Shown: positions 14,069-22,387 of the stretch, in pieces | Layout of the letters: the number at the start of each line of letters is the position of its first letter | How positions within the stretch are numbered: the stretch's first letter is position 1 | NCBI GenBank assembly: GCA_013042895.1 | Contig: JABDPD010000048.1 | Coordinates: 1 to 23,658 of the forward strand | Reading direction: 5' to 3' | From: Boseongicola sp. | Lineage (GTDB): Bacteria > Pseudomonadota > Alphaproteobacteria > Rhodobacterales > Rhodobacteraceae | DNA: 23,658 bases | Translations under genes and position numbers: made by a program | Notes under the pieces: model-generated | The model's input: only the letters and a program-made list of their open reading frames with translations | What the model was told of the DNA's origin: nothing | The model's database searches: none

Positions 14069-14770
14069 GTGCCCGACACGACAGCGCTTCCAAAGTATGT
14101 CCAGACCGCCGAGTTGCTGATCCGCGAGATCGCGTCGGGGCGTTTGGCCGACGGTGCGCGGTTGCCTCCAGAGCGTGATATGGCCAACGAAATGGACGTG
14201 TCAGTGGGGACTTTACGAAAAGCGTTGAACGATCTGACAGACAAGGGACTTCTGGAGCGCATTCAGGGGTCGGGGAATTATGTACGCCATAAGGCTGAGG
14301 CGGCGGGGGTCTATGCGTTTTTTCGTCTTGAGCTGGTTGAAGGTGGCGGCTTGCCGACCGCAGATTTGTTGACCGTTGAGCGACACACAAAGCCTTCGGA
14401 TCACCCGGAATTTGGGGCCTCGAAAGAGGGGCATAGGATGCGACGTTTGAGGCGTTTGTCGGGACGGCCAGCGGCTCTCGAGGAAATATGGTTGGACGCG
14501 GCTTGGGCCGAAACCGTCCGACGCGAGGACCTGTTGGAAAGTCTTTACTATTATTACCGGACTCGGCTGGGTCTCTGGATTGCCCGCGCAGAGGATCGCA
14601 TTGGCGTGGCGCCGGTGCCGAATTGGGCAGTGAAAGAATTTGAACCCAAGCCGGGCACGCCGGTTGGATTTATCGAACGGTGGGGGCGCACGAACGACGG
14701 CTCCATCGCTGAATACTCGCGCACATGGTTTGATCCGGACGTTGCGCGTTATATTGCGCGGATGAGGTAG
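14069..14770 (+). CDS. GntR-family regulator, HutC/UTRA type
   Basis: A 233-residue regulator. Residues 1-75 form the GntR winged helix (YVQTAELLIREIASGRLADGARLPPERDMA… VSVGTLRKALNDLTDKGLLERIQGSGNYV). The remainder is a UTRA ligand-binding domain ending with FIERWGRTNDGSIAEYSRTW, the family's last strands. UTRA regulators typically respond to sugars, sugar phosphates or similar small metabolites. The GTG start at 14069 has no clear ribosome-binding site, so translation may be leaderless or weak. It is divergent from the SMO/TRAP operon and is the first gene of the Gfo/Idh-Rieske operon, starting 20 bases after the proposed operator. It likely controls both directions. Confidence 0.9.
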   Translation: MPDTTALPKYVQTAELLIREIASGRLADGARLPPERDMANEMDVSVGTLRKALNDLTDKGLLERIQGSGNYVRHKAEAAGVYAFFRLELVEGGGLPTADLLTVERHTKPSDHPEFGASKEGHRMRRLRRLSGRPAALEEIWLDAAWAETVRREDLLESLYYYYRTRLGLWIARAEDRIGVAPVPNWAVKEFEPKPGTPVGFIERWGRTNDGSIAEYSRTWFDPDVARYIARMR

Positions 14771-14779
14771 CGAAGAATA

Positions 14780-15925
14780 ATGGAACCTATTGTTAATTAT
14801 GGAGTAATTGGCTGCGGCATGATGGGACAAGAGCACCTGCGCAACATCGCACTACTGCCCGGTGCCCGCGTCGCAGCGATTTTTGAGCCCGATCGGTATA
14901 TGGCCGACGCTGCCAAAGCAATCGCGCCAAATGCGAAATTGGTCGACTCGATAGCGGAGCTTTTGGCGATTGAAGAAGTCGATTGCCTGCTGGTTGTTTC
15001 ACCAAACCACATGCATGTCCCGCAGTTCCAAGAAATCGCAGCGACGCGGCCCTTACCTTTGCTAATCGAAAAGCCGCTCTACACAGATCCGGCGCATGCG
15101 GCCCAAATTGATGCCTTGTCCGCGCATTATCCGGCGCCGGTTTGGGTCGCGATGGAATATCGCTACATGCCACCAATTCAGACGTTGATATCGGAAGTGG
15201 AGGCTGCGACCGGGGGACCGACGATGCTTACCATTCGCGAGCACCGCTTTCCGTTTTTGCCAAAAGTCGGGGATTGGAACAGGTTCAACCGCTACACGGG
15301 CGGAACGCTGGTCGAAAAGTGTTGCCACTTCTTTGATTTGATGCGGCTTATTCTGAAGTCCGAGCCGGTGCGCATCGTTGCGAGTGCGGGACAAGACGTT
15401 AACCATTTGGACGAACAATACGAGGGCGAGACACCTGATATTTGGGACGGCGCATATGTGATTGTCGAGTTCGCATCAGGCGCACGAGCGATGTTGGAGC
15501 TTTGCATGTACGCAGAAGGGTCGCGCTATCAGGAAGAGATTTCAGTTGTCGGCCCTGCCGGAAAAATTGAAGCCTTTGTTCCGGGGCCGGGTCGTTTTTG
15601 GCCAACCCATCTGGGTGCACCGCCGGTGCCTCAAGTGGTGGTTTCTCCGCGCAGCCCAAAAGGGCCGCAAGTTGTTGAAATTCCTGTAGATCCTACGATC
15701 CTTGAGGCCGGTGATCACAACGGTTCGACCTTCTATCAACACGCACGGTTTCTGGAACTTGTCCGCTCTGGCGGTGTTCCGGAAGTGTCGTTGCGCGACG
15801 GGGCACAAGCGGTCGCGATGGGACACGCAGCCCAAGACGCATCACGTGGTGGTGGAGCGGTGACCCTGGCGGTGCCAGATGTCGTGAGCGACACGGTTTT
15901 GTCGCAAGAAGGCGCGATGGGTTAA
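14780..15925 (+). CDS. Gfo/Idh/MocA-family NAD(P)-dependent protein
   Basis: A 381-residue protein with an N-terminal Rossmann fold (GVIGCGMMGQEH, G11/G13/G16), the E97-K98-P99 motif and a C-terminal alpha/beta domain. The usual active-site pattern G-G-x-L-x-D-x-G-x-H is here GGTLVEKCCHFFDLM, with H183 kept but Asp and Gly replaced by Glu-Lys-Cys-Cys. Most family members oxidise sugars or inositols; a few are redox-neutral NAD-dependent glycosidases (GH109, and GH188 sulfoquinovosidases). No GH31 sulfoquinovosidase is in the window, so a GH188-like role, freeing sulfoquinovose from its glycosides, is an attractive but unproven reading. It starts 9 bases after the GntR stop, and the Rieske gene follows after 44 bases. 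Confidence 0.88.
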   Translation: MEPIVNYGVIGCGMMGQEHLRNIALLPGARVAAIFEPDRYMADAAKAIAPNAKLVDSIAELLAIEEVDCLLVVSPNHMHVPQFQEIAATRPLPLLIEKPLYTDPAHAAQIDALSAHYPAPVWVAMEYRYMPPIQTLISEVEAATGGPTMLTIREHRFPFLPKVGDWNRFNRYTGGTLVEKCCHFFDLMRLILKSEPVRIVASAGQDVNHLDEQYEGETPDIWDGAYVIVEFASGARAMLELCMYAEGSRYQEEISVVGPAGKIEAFVPGPGRFWPTHLGAPPVPQVVVSPRSPKGPQVVEIPVDPTILEAGDHNGSTFYQHARFLELVRSGGVPEVSLRDGAQAVAMGHAAQDASRGGGAVTLAVPDVVSDTVLSQEGAMG

Positions 15926-15969
15926 CGTGGGATTCGCACACTTCGAACGTTAACCTTCGGAGTGATGTC

Positions 15970-17115
15970 ATGACAGTTGGTGATCTAAGCTCGGTCCTAA
16001 AACCTGTGGCAGAAGCCAACGGGCTGCCCAATGAATTTTATACCTCGGACGAGATTTATGCCGCCGAACGCGAGGCGCTTTGGTTCTCGACGTGGGCCGG
16101 CATTTGCATGGCCGACGAAGTGCCAGAACCGGGAGACGCGCGCCCGATCGATTTTCTTGGTGTGCCACTGTTTGTTTTGCGAGGAAAAGACGGCGTCTTG
16201 CGGGTCTTTCAGAACATTTGTCGCCACCGTGGTATGATTCTCGTGACAGAGCCGCGCAAAATTGAAGGCGCCATTCGCTGCCCATATCATTCCTGGTGTT
16301 ATAATCACAAAGGCGGTCTGGTCGCGACACCGCATGTCGGTGGGCCGGGGCAGAACTCGCATCCTGACATCAAGCGTGAGGAGCTAGGGCTAATCGAAGT
16401 ACGCAGCCACGTTTGGCTCGGCGTGGTTTACATTAATCTTTCGGGCGATGCGCCAAAGTTCGAGGACCTTCATGACGAACTGATTGAAAGGTGGAAGGAA
16501 TTTGACGTTCCACTACATCACGGAGGTTCGGACAGCACATTCATTTTGGACTGCAAGACCAATTGGAAGCTGGCGATCGAGAACTATTGTGAGAGCTATC
16601 ACTTGCCTTGGGTACACCCAGGTCTCAACAGCTATTCGCGTCTTGAAGATCACTATAACATTGAAGTCGAAGGGAAATTCTCCGGACAGGGTACCGAAGT
16701 CTATCGCCAGATCGAGGGTGACAACGGCGAAGTTTTCCCAGATTTCGAGAATCTGTCCGAGAAATGGGACTCGGGCGGCGAATACATTACGGTAACGCCG
16801 AACGTAATGCTGGGTGTGCAACGCGACCATGTTTTCGCGATCATTCTGGAACCAAGGGGACCTCGAATGACCCGTGAACATATTCACATTCTCTATTCTT
16901 CGCCGGAAACATCAGAGGATCTACGCAAGAAAAACGCGGAGCTTTGGAAGGGCGTCTTCATCGAGGATATCGGCGTTGTTGAAGGCATGCAGGCAGCTCG
17001 CGGTGCACCTGGATTTGACGGCGGACGGTTTTCGCCGGCAATGGATGGACCAACCCATATTTTTCACCGTTGGGTTGCGAGTCGGATGAGGTCTTTCGCG
17101 TACGCGGCCGAATAA
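15970..17115 (+). CDS. Rieske non-haem iron oxygenase, alpha subunit
   Basis: A 381-residue ring-hydroxylating-type oxygenase. The Rieske 2Fe-2S ligands are C84-R-H86 and C104-P-Y-H107. The mononuclear iron site is H211 and H216 in NYCESYHLPWVHP, with D333 (FIEDIGVVEG) as the likely third ligand. The residue that normally bridges the two metal sites is Asp; here it is E208, as in carnitine monooxygenase CntA. Enzymes close to that type remove methyl or trimethylamine groups from quaternary amines (glycine betaine, carnitine, stachydrine). No ferredoxin or reductase component lies nearby, so electrons must come from elsewhere. The dimethylglycine-dehydrogenase-like gene downstream supports an N-demethylation role. 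GGAG precedes the ATG by eight bases. The substrate is unknown. Confidence 0.9.
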   Translation: MTVGDLSSVLKPVAEANGLPNEFYTSDEIYAAEREALWFSTWAGICMADEVPEPGDARPIDFLGVPLFVLRGKDGVLRVFQNICRHRGMILVTEPRKIEGAIRCPYHSWCYNHKGGLVATPHVGGPGQNSHPDIKREELGLIEVRSHVWLGVVYINLSGDAPKFEDLHDELIERWKEFDVPLHHGGSDSTFILDCKTNWKLAIENYCESYHLPWVHPGLNSYSRLEDHYNIEVEGKFSGQGTEVYRQIEGDNGEVFPDFENLSEKWDSGGEYITVTPNVMLGVQRDHVFAIILEPRGPRMTREHIHILYSSPETSEDLRKKNAELWKGVFIEDIGVVEGMQAARGAPGFDGGRFSPAMDGPTHIFHRWVASRMRSFAYAAE

Positions 17116-17118
17116 GTT

Positions 17119-17349
17119 TTGGAAGAGGTGGGCAAGCGGCTGCAAGAGGCACTTTTATCGGCTCATGCTGCGGACGATCGGTTGGCGCTCGTCGCACTGT
17201 ATGCCGAAGCAGCAGACTTGGCGGAGCGCGATCAAGATATTGAAAAGGCGTGTTTTTTCCTGACTCATGCATGGATTTTTGCTCTTGAGACAGGGCATGA
17301 GAAAGCTGGAATTCTGCAAGATCGATTAAGGGAGCGTGGTCGAGTCTAA
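17119..17349 (+). CDS. Small helical protein between Rieske and DMGDH-like genes
   Basis: Up to 76 residues from a TTG at 17119, four bases after the Rieske stop; a GTG at 17128 is an alternative start, and neither has a well-placed ribosome-binding site. The sequence is rich in Ala and Leu and shows two amphipathic helix pairs (RLALVALYAEAADLAERDQ; EKACFFLTHAWIFALETG), similar to one and a half TPR-like repeats. It has no signal peptide or membrane helix. I recognise no named family. Its tight placement between the oxygenase and the flavoprotein suggests an accessory or assembly factor for one of them, translated by coupling. Confidence 0.7.
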   Translation: MEEVGKRLQEALLSAHAADDRLALVALYAEAADLAERDQDIEKACFFLTHAWIFALETGHEKAGILQDRLRERGRV

Positions 17350-17384
17350 AGACCGTGACGACGGGGAATGAAGGGGAGCGGGTA

Positions 17385-19799
17385 GTGAAATCTAATGCGA
17401 AAGTGGTTGTGATCGGCGGCGGCGTCGTTGGGTGTTCGGTTCTTTATCATCTTACGAAGCTCGGTTGGTCGGACGTAATGCTGATCGAGCGATCTGAGCT
17501 CACCAGCGGTTCGACGTGGCACGCGGCGGGTGGATTTCACACTTTGAACGGCGACACGAATATGGCTGCCTTGCAAGGATACACGATCCGGCTTTACCGC
17601 GAATTGGAGGAGCTTACAGGTCAATCCTGCGGTTTGCATCACGTCGGCGGCGTCACTTTGGCCGATACGCCCGAACGGCTGGATATGCTGAAAGCCGAAC
17701 GCGCGAAACACCGTTACATGGGCCTTGAAACCGAGCTGCTTTCTCCGAGTGAAATCAAAGAAGTGGCCGAATTGGTTAATGTTAAGGGTGTGCTTGGCGG
17801 ATTATACGATCCGTTGGACGGCCATCTTGACCCTTCCGGTACGACGCAAGCATACGCGCGGGCTGCGCGATTGGGTGGGGCGGAAATTGTCACACATTGT
17901 CGCGTTCTTGAAACCAATCCGCGTGCGGATGGCGGTTGGGACGTTGTCACCGAGAACGGCACAATCTCTGCTGAACATGTTGTGAACGCGGCGGGGCTAT
18001 GGGCGCGTGAGGTTGGAGCAATGGCGGGGGTTTACTTGCCGCTGATGCCGATGGCGCACCAGTATTTGGTGACCGAGGACATACCGGAAATCTACGAACG
18101 TGAAACCGAGTTTCCACACGTGATGGATCCCGGAGGTGAAAGCTATCTACGGCAAGAGGGTCGGGGGGTATGTATCGGTTTTTATGAACAAAAGTGTGAG
18201 CCTTGGTCAGTGGAGGGCACGCCCTGGGATTTTGGTCACGAACTCCTGAATGACTCATTTGAGAAGATTGAGGACAGCGTCGCTTTTGCCTATCAGCGTT
18301 TTCCTGTGTTGGAGCGCGCGGGAGTGAAGCGCGTCATTCATGGGCCATTTACATTTGCGCCGGATGGCAACCCACTTGTCGGCCCTGTTCCGGGCTTGAA
18401 AAATTATTGGACGGCTTGTGCGGTAATGGCTGGATTTAGTCAGGGCGGCGGAGTTGGATTAGCCTTGGCTCAATGGATTATCGAAGGTGAAACCGAGCGA
18501 GATCCGCGCGCGATGGATGTGGCGCGTTTCGGTCGTTGGACCACACCTGCATACACACTTCCGAAAGTTATTGAGAATTATCAGCGGCGGTTTTCGGTCA
18601 GCTATCCGAATGAGGAACTTCCCGCGGCTCGTCCATTTAGGCGAACTCCGATGTACGATGTTTGGGACAAGATGGGCGCAGTGTTTGGGGCGGCCTACGG
18701 GTTGGAAGTTCCTAACTATTTCGCGTTGGAGGATGAGCCGCGATATGAAGAGCCGAGTTTTCGGCGGTCGAACGCGTGGCAAGCGACCCGCGAGGAAGTT
18801 CGTGCAGTGCGCACTTCGGTCGGTATCAACGAAGTGCACAATTTCAGTAAGTTTTTCGTCACAGGGCAAAATGCTCGGGCGTGGCTGGATCGGATTATGG
18901 CTGGTCGGGTTCCGAAACCCGGTCGACTGTCGTTGTCACCGATGCTTTCGCCAAAAGGTAGATTGATTGGAGACTTCACGATTTCCTGTTTGCGCGATGA
19001 CGAATTCCATCTAACGGCGAGTTATGGGAGTCAGGATTATCACCACCGCTGGTTTGAGCAGAACGCGGAAGAAGGTGTTACGGTTGAGAATGTCTCGGAC
19101 TTTTTGACGGGGTTTCAGATCGCGGGGCCAAAGGCGCGTGAAGTGCTTTCCAGAGTGACCAACGAAGACGTTTCGGCTGATGCGTTTCGGTTTTTGGACG
19201 TAAAGGAGATGACGGTTGGGTTGGCAAATTGTCGGGTGCAGAGGGTTAGTTACACTGGGGATTGGGGTGTTGAGGTCTATTGCGATCTGACGAACCAAAG
19301 ACAACTCTTCGATGTTCTGTGGGCCGCTGGTCGGTCTTTTGGTATGCGACCTTTTGGGATGCGGGCGATGATGTCGCTTCGGCTGGATCGTTTTTTTGGT
19401 TCGTGGCAGCGAGAGTTTTCGCCGGATTACACAGCTGCGGAGACCGGAATGGATCGGTTTATCAACTTTGCAAAAGAGGCCGCGTTCATCGGCCGCGAGT
19501 GTGCGGAATATGAACGCGCCAATCCACCCGAAAGGACGCTTGTCGCGTTTGAAGTAGAGGCTGAGGATAGCGATGTTGTTGGGTATGAGCCAATTTGGCA
19601 AGCAGGCGAAGTTGTCGGTTTTTGTACTTCGGGAGGATACTCTCACTGGCTGGACAAGTCTATGGCGTTTGGCCTCGTCCCTCGCGAGTCAGTTCGTCAA
19701 AGAGGCGACTTTGAAATTGAGATTTTGGGTGAGATGCGGAAGGCTTTTTATCTTCCTTCACCTCCATTTGATCCGGATAGAGAACGATTGAGGAATTGA
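17385..19799 (+). CDS. Dimethylglycine/sarcosine dehydrogenase-like flavoprotein with folate-binding half
   Basis: An 804-residue two-part enzyme. The N-terminal half is a DAO-type FAD domain (VVVIGGGVVGCSVLYHL, 7-23) with SGSTWHAAG (41-49), where H46 corresponds to the histidine that covalently holds FAD in dimethylglycine and sarcosine dehydrogenases. From about residue 423 come the FAO linker and GcvT-type domains (MYDVWDKMGAVFG…; SYTGDWGVEVYCDL near 622; barrel after ~710), which bind tetrahydrofolate and catch the released formaldehyde. The start at 17385 (GTG, GGGGAG upstream) is preferred over a GTG 10 codons earlier. Predicted reaction: oxidative N-demethylation of a secondary or tertiary N-methyl amine to 5,10-methylene-THF. 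It is last in the GntR-led operon. The actual amine is unknown. Confidence 0.9.
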   Translation: MKSNAKVVVIGGGVVGCSVLYHLTKLGWSDVMLIERSELTSGSTWHAAGGFHTLNGDTNMAALQGYTIRLYRELEELTGQSCGLHHVGGVTLADTPERLDMLKAERAKHRYMGLETELLSPSEIKEVAELVNVKGVLGGLYDPLDGHLDPSGTTQAYARAARLGGAEIVTHCRVLETNPRADGGWDVVTENGTISAEHVVNAAGLWAREVGAMAGVYLPLMPMAHQYLVTEDIPEIYERETEFPHVMDPGGESYLRQEGRGVCIGFYEQKCEPWSVEGTPWDFGHELLNDSFEKIEDSVAFAYQRFPVLERAGVKRVIHGPFTFAPDGNPLVGPVPGLKNYWTACAVMAGFSQGGGVGLALAQWIIEGETERDPRAMDVARFGRWTTPAYTLPKVIENYQRRFSVSYPNEELPAARPFRRTPMYDVWDKMGAVFGAAYGLEVPNYFALEDEPRYEEPSFRRSNAWQATREEVRAVRTSVGINEVHNFSKFFVTGQNARAWLDRIMAGRVPKPGRLSLSPMLSPKGRLIGDFTISCLRDDEFHLTASYGSQDYHHRWFEQNAEEGVTVENVSDFLTGFQIAGPKAREVLSRVTNEDVSADAFRFLDVKEMTVGLANCRVQRVSYTGDWGVEVYCDLTNQRQLFDVLWAAGRSFGMRPFGMRAMMSLRLDRFFGSWQREFSPDYTAAETGMDRFINFAKEAAFIGRECAEYERANPPERTLVAFEVEAEDSDVVGYEPIWQAGEVVGFCTSGGYSHWLDKSMAFGLVPRESVRQRGDFEIEILGEMRKAFYLPSPPFDPDRERLRN

Positions 19800-19822
19800 A
19801 GCAGCTCGCCAGCTACGCTTGA

Positions 19823-22372
19823 TCAAAAATCCTCCCAATCATCGTCGTCGGCGATCGCCAGCGCTCCGTCGGTGATGCTGCCGCGGTAGGGCATAGCGCG
19901 GGGTTCAGGTTGGCTTGGTAGAAGGAGTTGTTCCGGCTTTGGTGCCTCATCGATTGTTTTGACTGCGGGAGCCTCGGGTCCGCCCGTAATGCGGAATTTG
20001 TTGGTTGTTGTGACGAGGGCGGTGGCTTCGGCAGTCAGTGTGTGTGTTGCAGCGGTTGTTTCCTCAAACATTGCGACGTTTTGCTGAGTGACTTGATCTA
20101 ACTGGCTGATGGCGGTGTTAATCTCTTCAAGTCCAGTGGATTGTTCGCGGGCGGATGCAGCGATACCTGTGACATGATCTTCGATGTCACCGACGGATGT
20201 GACAATCTCATTGAGGGCGGCGCCAGCATTGTCAACAAGCGACACCCCGCGCTTTACCTGGTTCCCGGATGTCGAAATCAACGTATTGATTTCACGCGCG
20301 GCCTCCGAAGAGCGTTGCGCAAGAGCGCGCACCTCGGAGGCGACGACGGCAAAGCCGCGACCTGCGTCGCCCGCGCGAGCGGCCTCGACCCCGGCGTTCA
20401 ATGCGAGGAGGTTGGTCTGAAAGGCGATGTCATCAATGACGGAGATGATCCTTGAGATTTGGTCGGATGAATTAGCGATTTCACCCATTGCTTCCACGGC
20501 TTCGCGCACAACTGTTCCTGAAGCTTCGGCGTTTTTGCGAGCGTCTGTGACGACGTCGCTCGCTTTGCTTGCGCCATCGGCTGCCGAGGCAACCGACGCG
20601 GTGATTTCAGTCAGGGCGGCGGCAAATTCTTCCAAAGTAGCGGCTTGCTTTTCTGTGCGGCGGGACAGATCGTCGGCCGCCGAAGAAATGTTGCCTGCTT
20701 CGCCAAGAATTGCGCGTGAGTTGTCCATGACGAGCGAAATAGCGCTGTCGAGAGCTTGAACTGAGGCGTTGAAGTGGCTGCGTAAGGCCTCGTAGTCGCC
20801 ATTGAAAGGTTCAGTCAAACGAACTGAAAGATCGCCTTCTGAAAGCAGAGTCAGCGCCTCACTCAGGTTTTGGACAACATGCCTTTGGTCGTTTTCAAGT
20901 GCCTTTGCATTTTCGAGCGCTTCCTTCTTGAAGATTTCGGTTTCTGTGATGTCCTTGCCCAGGAAAACATAGCCGGTTAGCCGCCCATCGCGGTCGAGAG
21001 TCGGGGTTACGCTTCCGGAGGCAATCAGGCTCTTCCCTTGATGTCGGATGTCAAACTTGTCGAAAACTGCCTTGCCCGAGGCTGCCTGCTCTAGGGTGAT
21101 TTCCGAACTTGTTGGACGGATGATCTGTTCAAGTTTTGCAGCAGTCAGGTCAGGAAATTGGGAGCTTAAAGCGGTGTTGGTCGACTTGAGGCAGCCATCT
21201 GTGTCGAAGTCCGCACGAAGCTGATCGGCTTCTAGGACTTCGATAATTGCCGTATTCGTACCTGAGACCGTGATGTCTTCCCACTCAAAAACCAGACCGA
21301 TTAATTCGCCGTCATCATTGACTACGCTGTTGATCTTCAGGGCAATGATCAGGTCGGCGACGAGCAGATCGCGCCAGACGGGGTACGAACCGTTGGACAC
21401 CATTTGTGTGATTTCGCCGCCGTTAATGAACGCGTCGCTTATAGAGGTGCCCAGGATGTCTTTGGGGTCTTTGTCGCTTTGCAACAAGTTGCTCCCGACT
21501 TTCGAAAGAAACTGAACAAAAGCGTCGTTGTGATGAGTCAGCTTGAGATCGCGATCTGTCATCGCCAGGGCGGCTGACGAGCCCATAAATCCTGCGCTTA
21601 TGAAGTGGGCATCTTTGGTGGCCGATTCCGCGGCATGTAGCTGGGCGCGCAAATTATCGAGTTCGCGAGAGAGTAGGCCAATCTCATCACTTCGGGATTG
21701 ACCGATGATTTCACTGGAGAGATCCCCTGTGGTCATGTCCGCGGTCCGTTTTGCGACCCGCGTTAGGGGGACGGCTAGAGAATATCTAAAGAACAGACCC
21801 GCAGCGAGAAGTACGACGAGAAACACGCCGCTCGAGATCGCGAAACTTCGCATGCGTGCCTGGTTCAGAGCAGACAATATTTCGGCATCGCTCCACGCGA
21901 CGGCAAGCGCGCCGGAGGCCGAGCCTTCGACTGATGCCCCGACCGGGTAGGCAACCCAAAGACCGTCGCCGGTCGTCTCCAGATTGCCGGTGAGAAGGGA
22001 CGTCTGGCCAAGTGTCAGAAGATCTTGTCCAGCTGAGGCGCCAACTTCCGCCATGACATCATTTTCTTTGTCCAAAACAACGATTGAAACAATCTTTTTT
22101 TGGTGCTTTTCGAGCAGTTCTTGAATGATCAGCACGACGTTCTCGACCTTCCCAAACCGCACAGCCCCCTCAAGCTGACCTGAGGATAATTCGGTCACAT
22201 CGCGTGCAAGGGTTTGCAGCCCTTCCAGAGCAATTTCCGTTGTGTCGCGGTCTGCCTTGTATGTGAGAACCCCCGCGACGGTCAGAGTTGCGGCCGTGAG
22301 GATCAGCAGACACTTTGTCAGGGTCGACATGGAGAATGTTTTCATGAGGTTAGGCGTGGTTTGGGAAGTCAT
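19823..22372 (-). CDS. Methyl-accepting chemotaxis protein with HAMP and PAS domains
   Basis: An 849-residue chemoreceptor. A first membrane helix (about 20-38), a periplasmic sensor region (40-175) and a second helix (178-196) are followed by HAMP (198-250). Two PAS-like segments (about 265-385 and 385-480) and a second HAMP-like piece (495-545) come next. The signalling hairpin has the conserved tip DDIAFQTNLLALNAGVEAARAG. It ends in DDDWEDF, a W-x-x-F tail like the NWETF pentapeptide that tethers CheR/CheB. The first ATG is used, although Met10 and Met15 are possible and ribosome-binding sites are weak. It lies 15 bases after a periplasmic sensor gene on the same strand. It would steer motility in response to an external ligand and a cytoplasmic redox or metabolic cue. 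Confidence 0.92.
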   Translation of the reverse strand: MTSQTTPNLMKTFSMSTLTKCLLILTAATLTVAGVLTYKADRDTTEIALEGLQTLARDVTELSSGQLEGAVRFGKVENVVLIIQELLEKHQKKIVSIVVLDKENDVMAEVGASAGQDLLTLGQTSLLTGNLETTGDGLWVAYPVGASVEGSASGALAVAWSDAEILSALNQARMRSFAISSGVFLVVLLAAGLFFRYSLAVPLTRVAKRTADMTTGDLSSEIIGQSRSDEIGLLSRELDNLRAQLHAAESATKDAHFISAGFMGSSAALAMTDRDLKLTHHNDAFVQFLSKVGSNLLQSDKDPKDILGTSISDAFINGGEITQMVSNGSYPVWRDLLVADLIIALKINSVVNDDGELIGLVFEWEDITVSGTNTAIIEVLEADQLRADFDTDGCLKSTNTALSSQFPDLTAAKLEQIIRPTSSEITLEQAASGKAVFDKFDIRHQGKSLIASGSVTPTLDRDGRLTGYVFLGKDITETEIFKKEALENAKALENDQRHVVQNLSEALTLLSEGDLSVRLTEPFNGDYEALRSHFNASVQALDSAISLVMDNSRAILGEAGNISSAADDLSRRTEKQAATLEEFAAALTEITASVASAADGASKASDVVTDARKNAEASGTVVREAVEAMGEIANSSDQISRIISVIDDIAFQTNLLALNAGVEAARAGDAGRGFAVVASEVRALAQRSSEAAREINTLISTSGNQVKRGVSLVDNAGAALNEIVTSVGDIEDHVTGIAASAREQSTGLEEINTAISQLDQVTQQNVAMFEETTAATHTLTAEATALVTTTNKFRITGGPEAPAVKTIDEAPKPEQLLLPSQPEPRAMPYRGSITDGALAIADDDDWEDF

Positions 22373-22387
22373 GCGTGGTCCAGTTCT

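Noticed and set aside
14213..14836. Minus-strand frame of 207 codons across GntR and the Gfo/Idh start
   Set aside because: Runs antisense through two well-supported genes and shows no family features.
19011..19646. Minus-strand frame of 211 codons inside the DMGDH-like gene
   Set aside because: Shadow of a conserved coding frame; no ribosome-binding site or recognisable motif.
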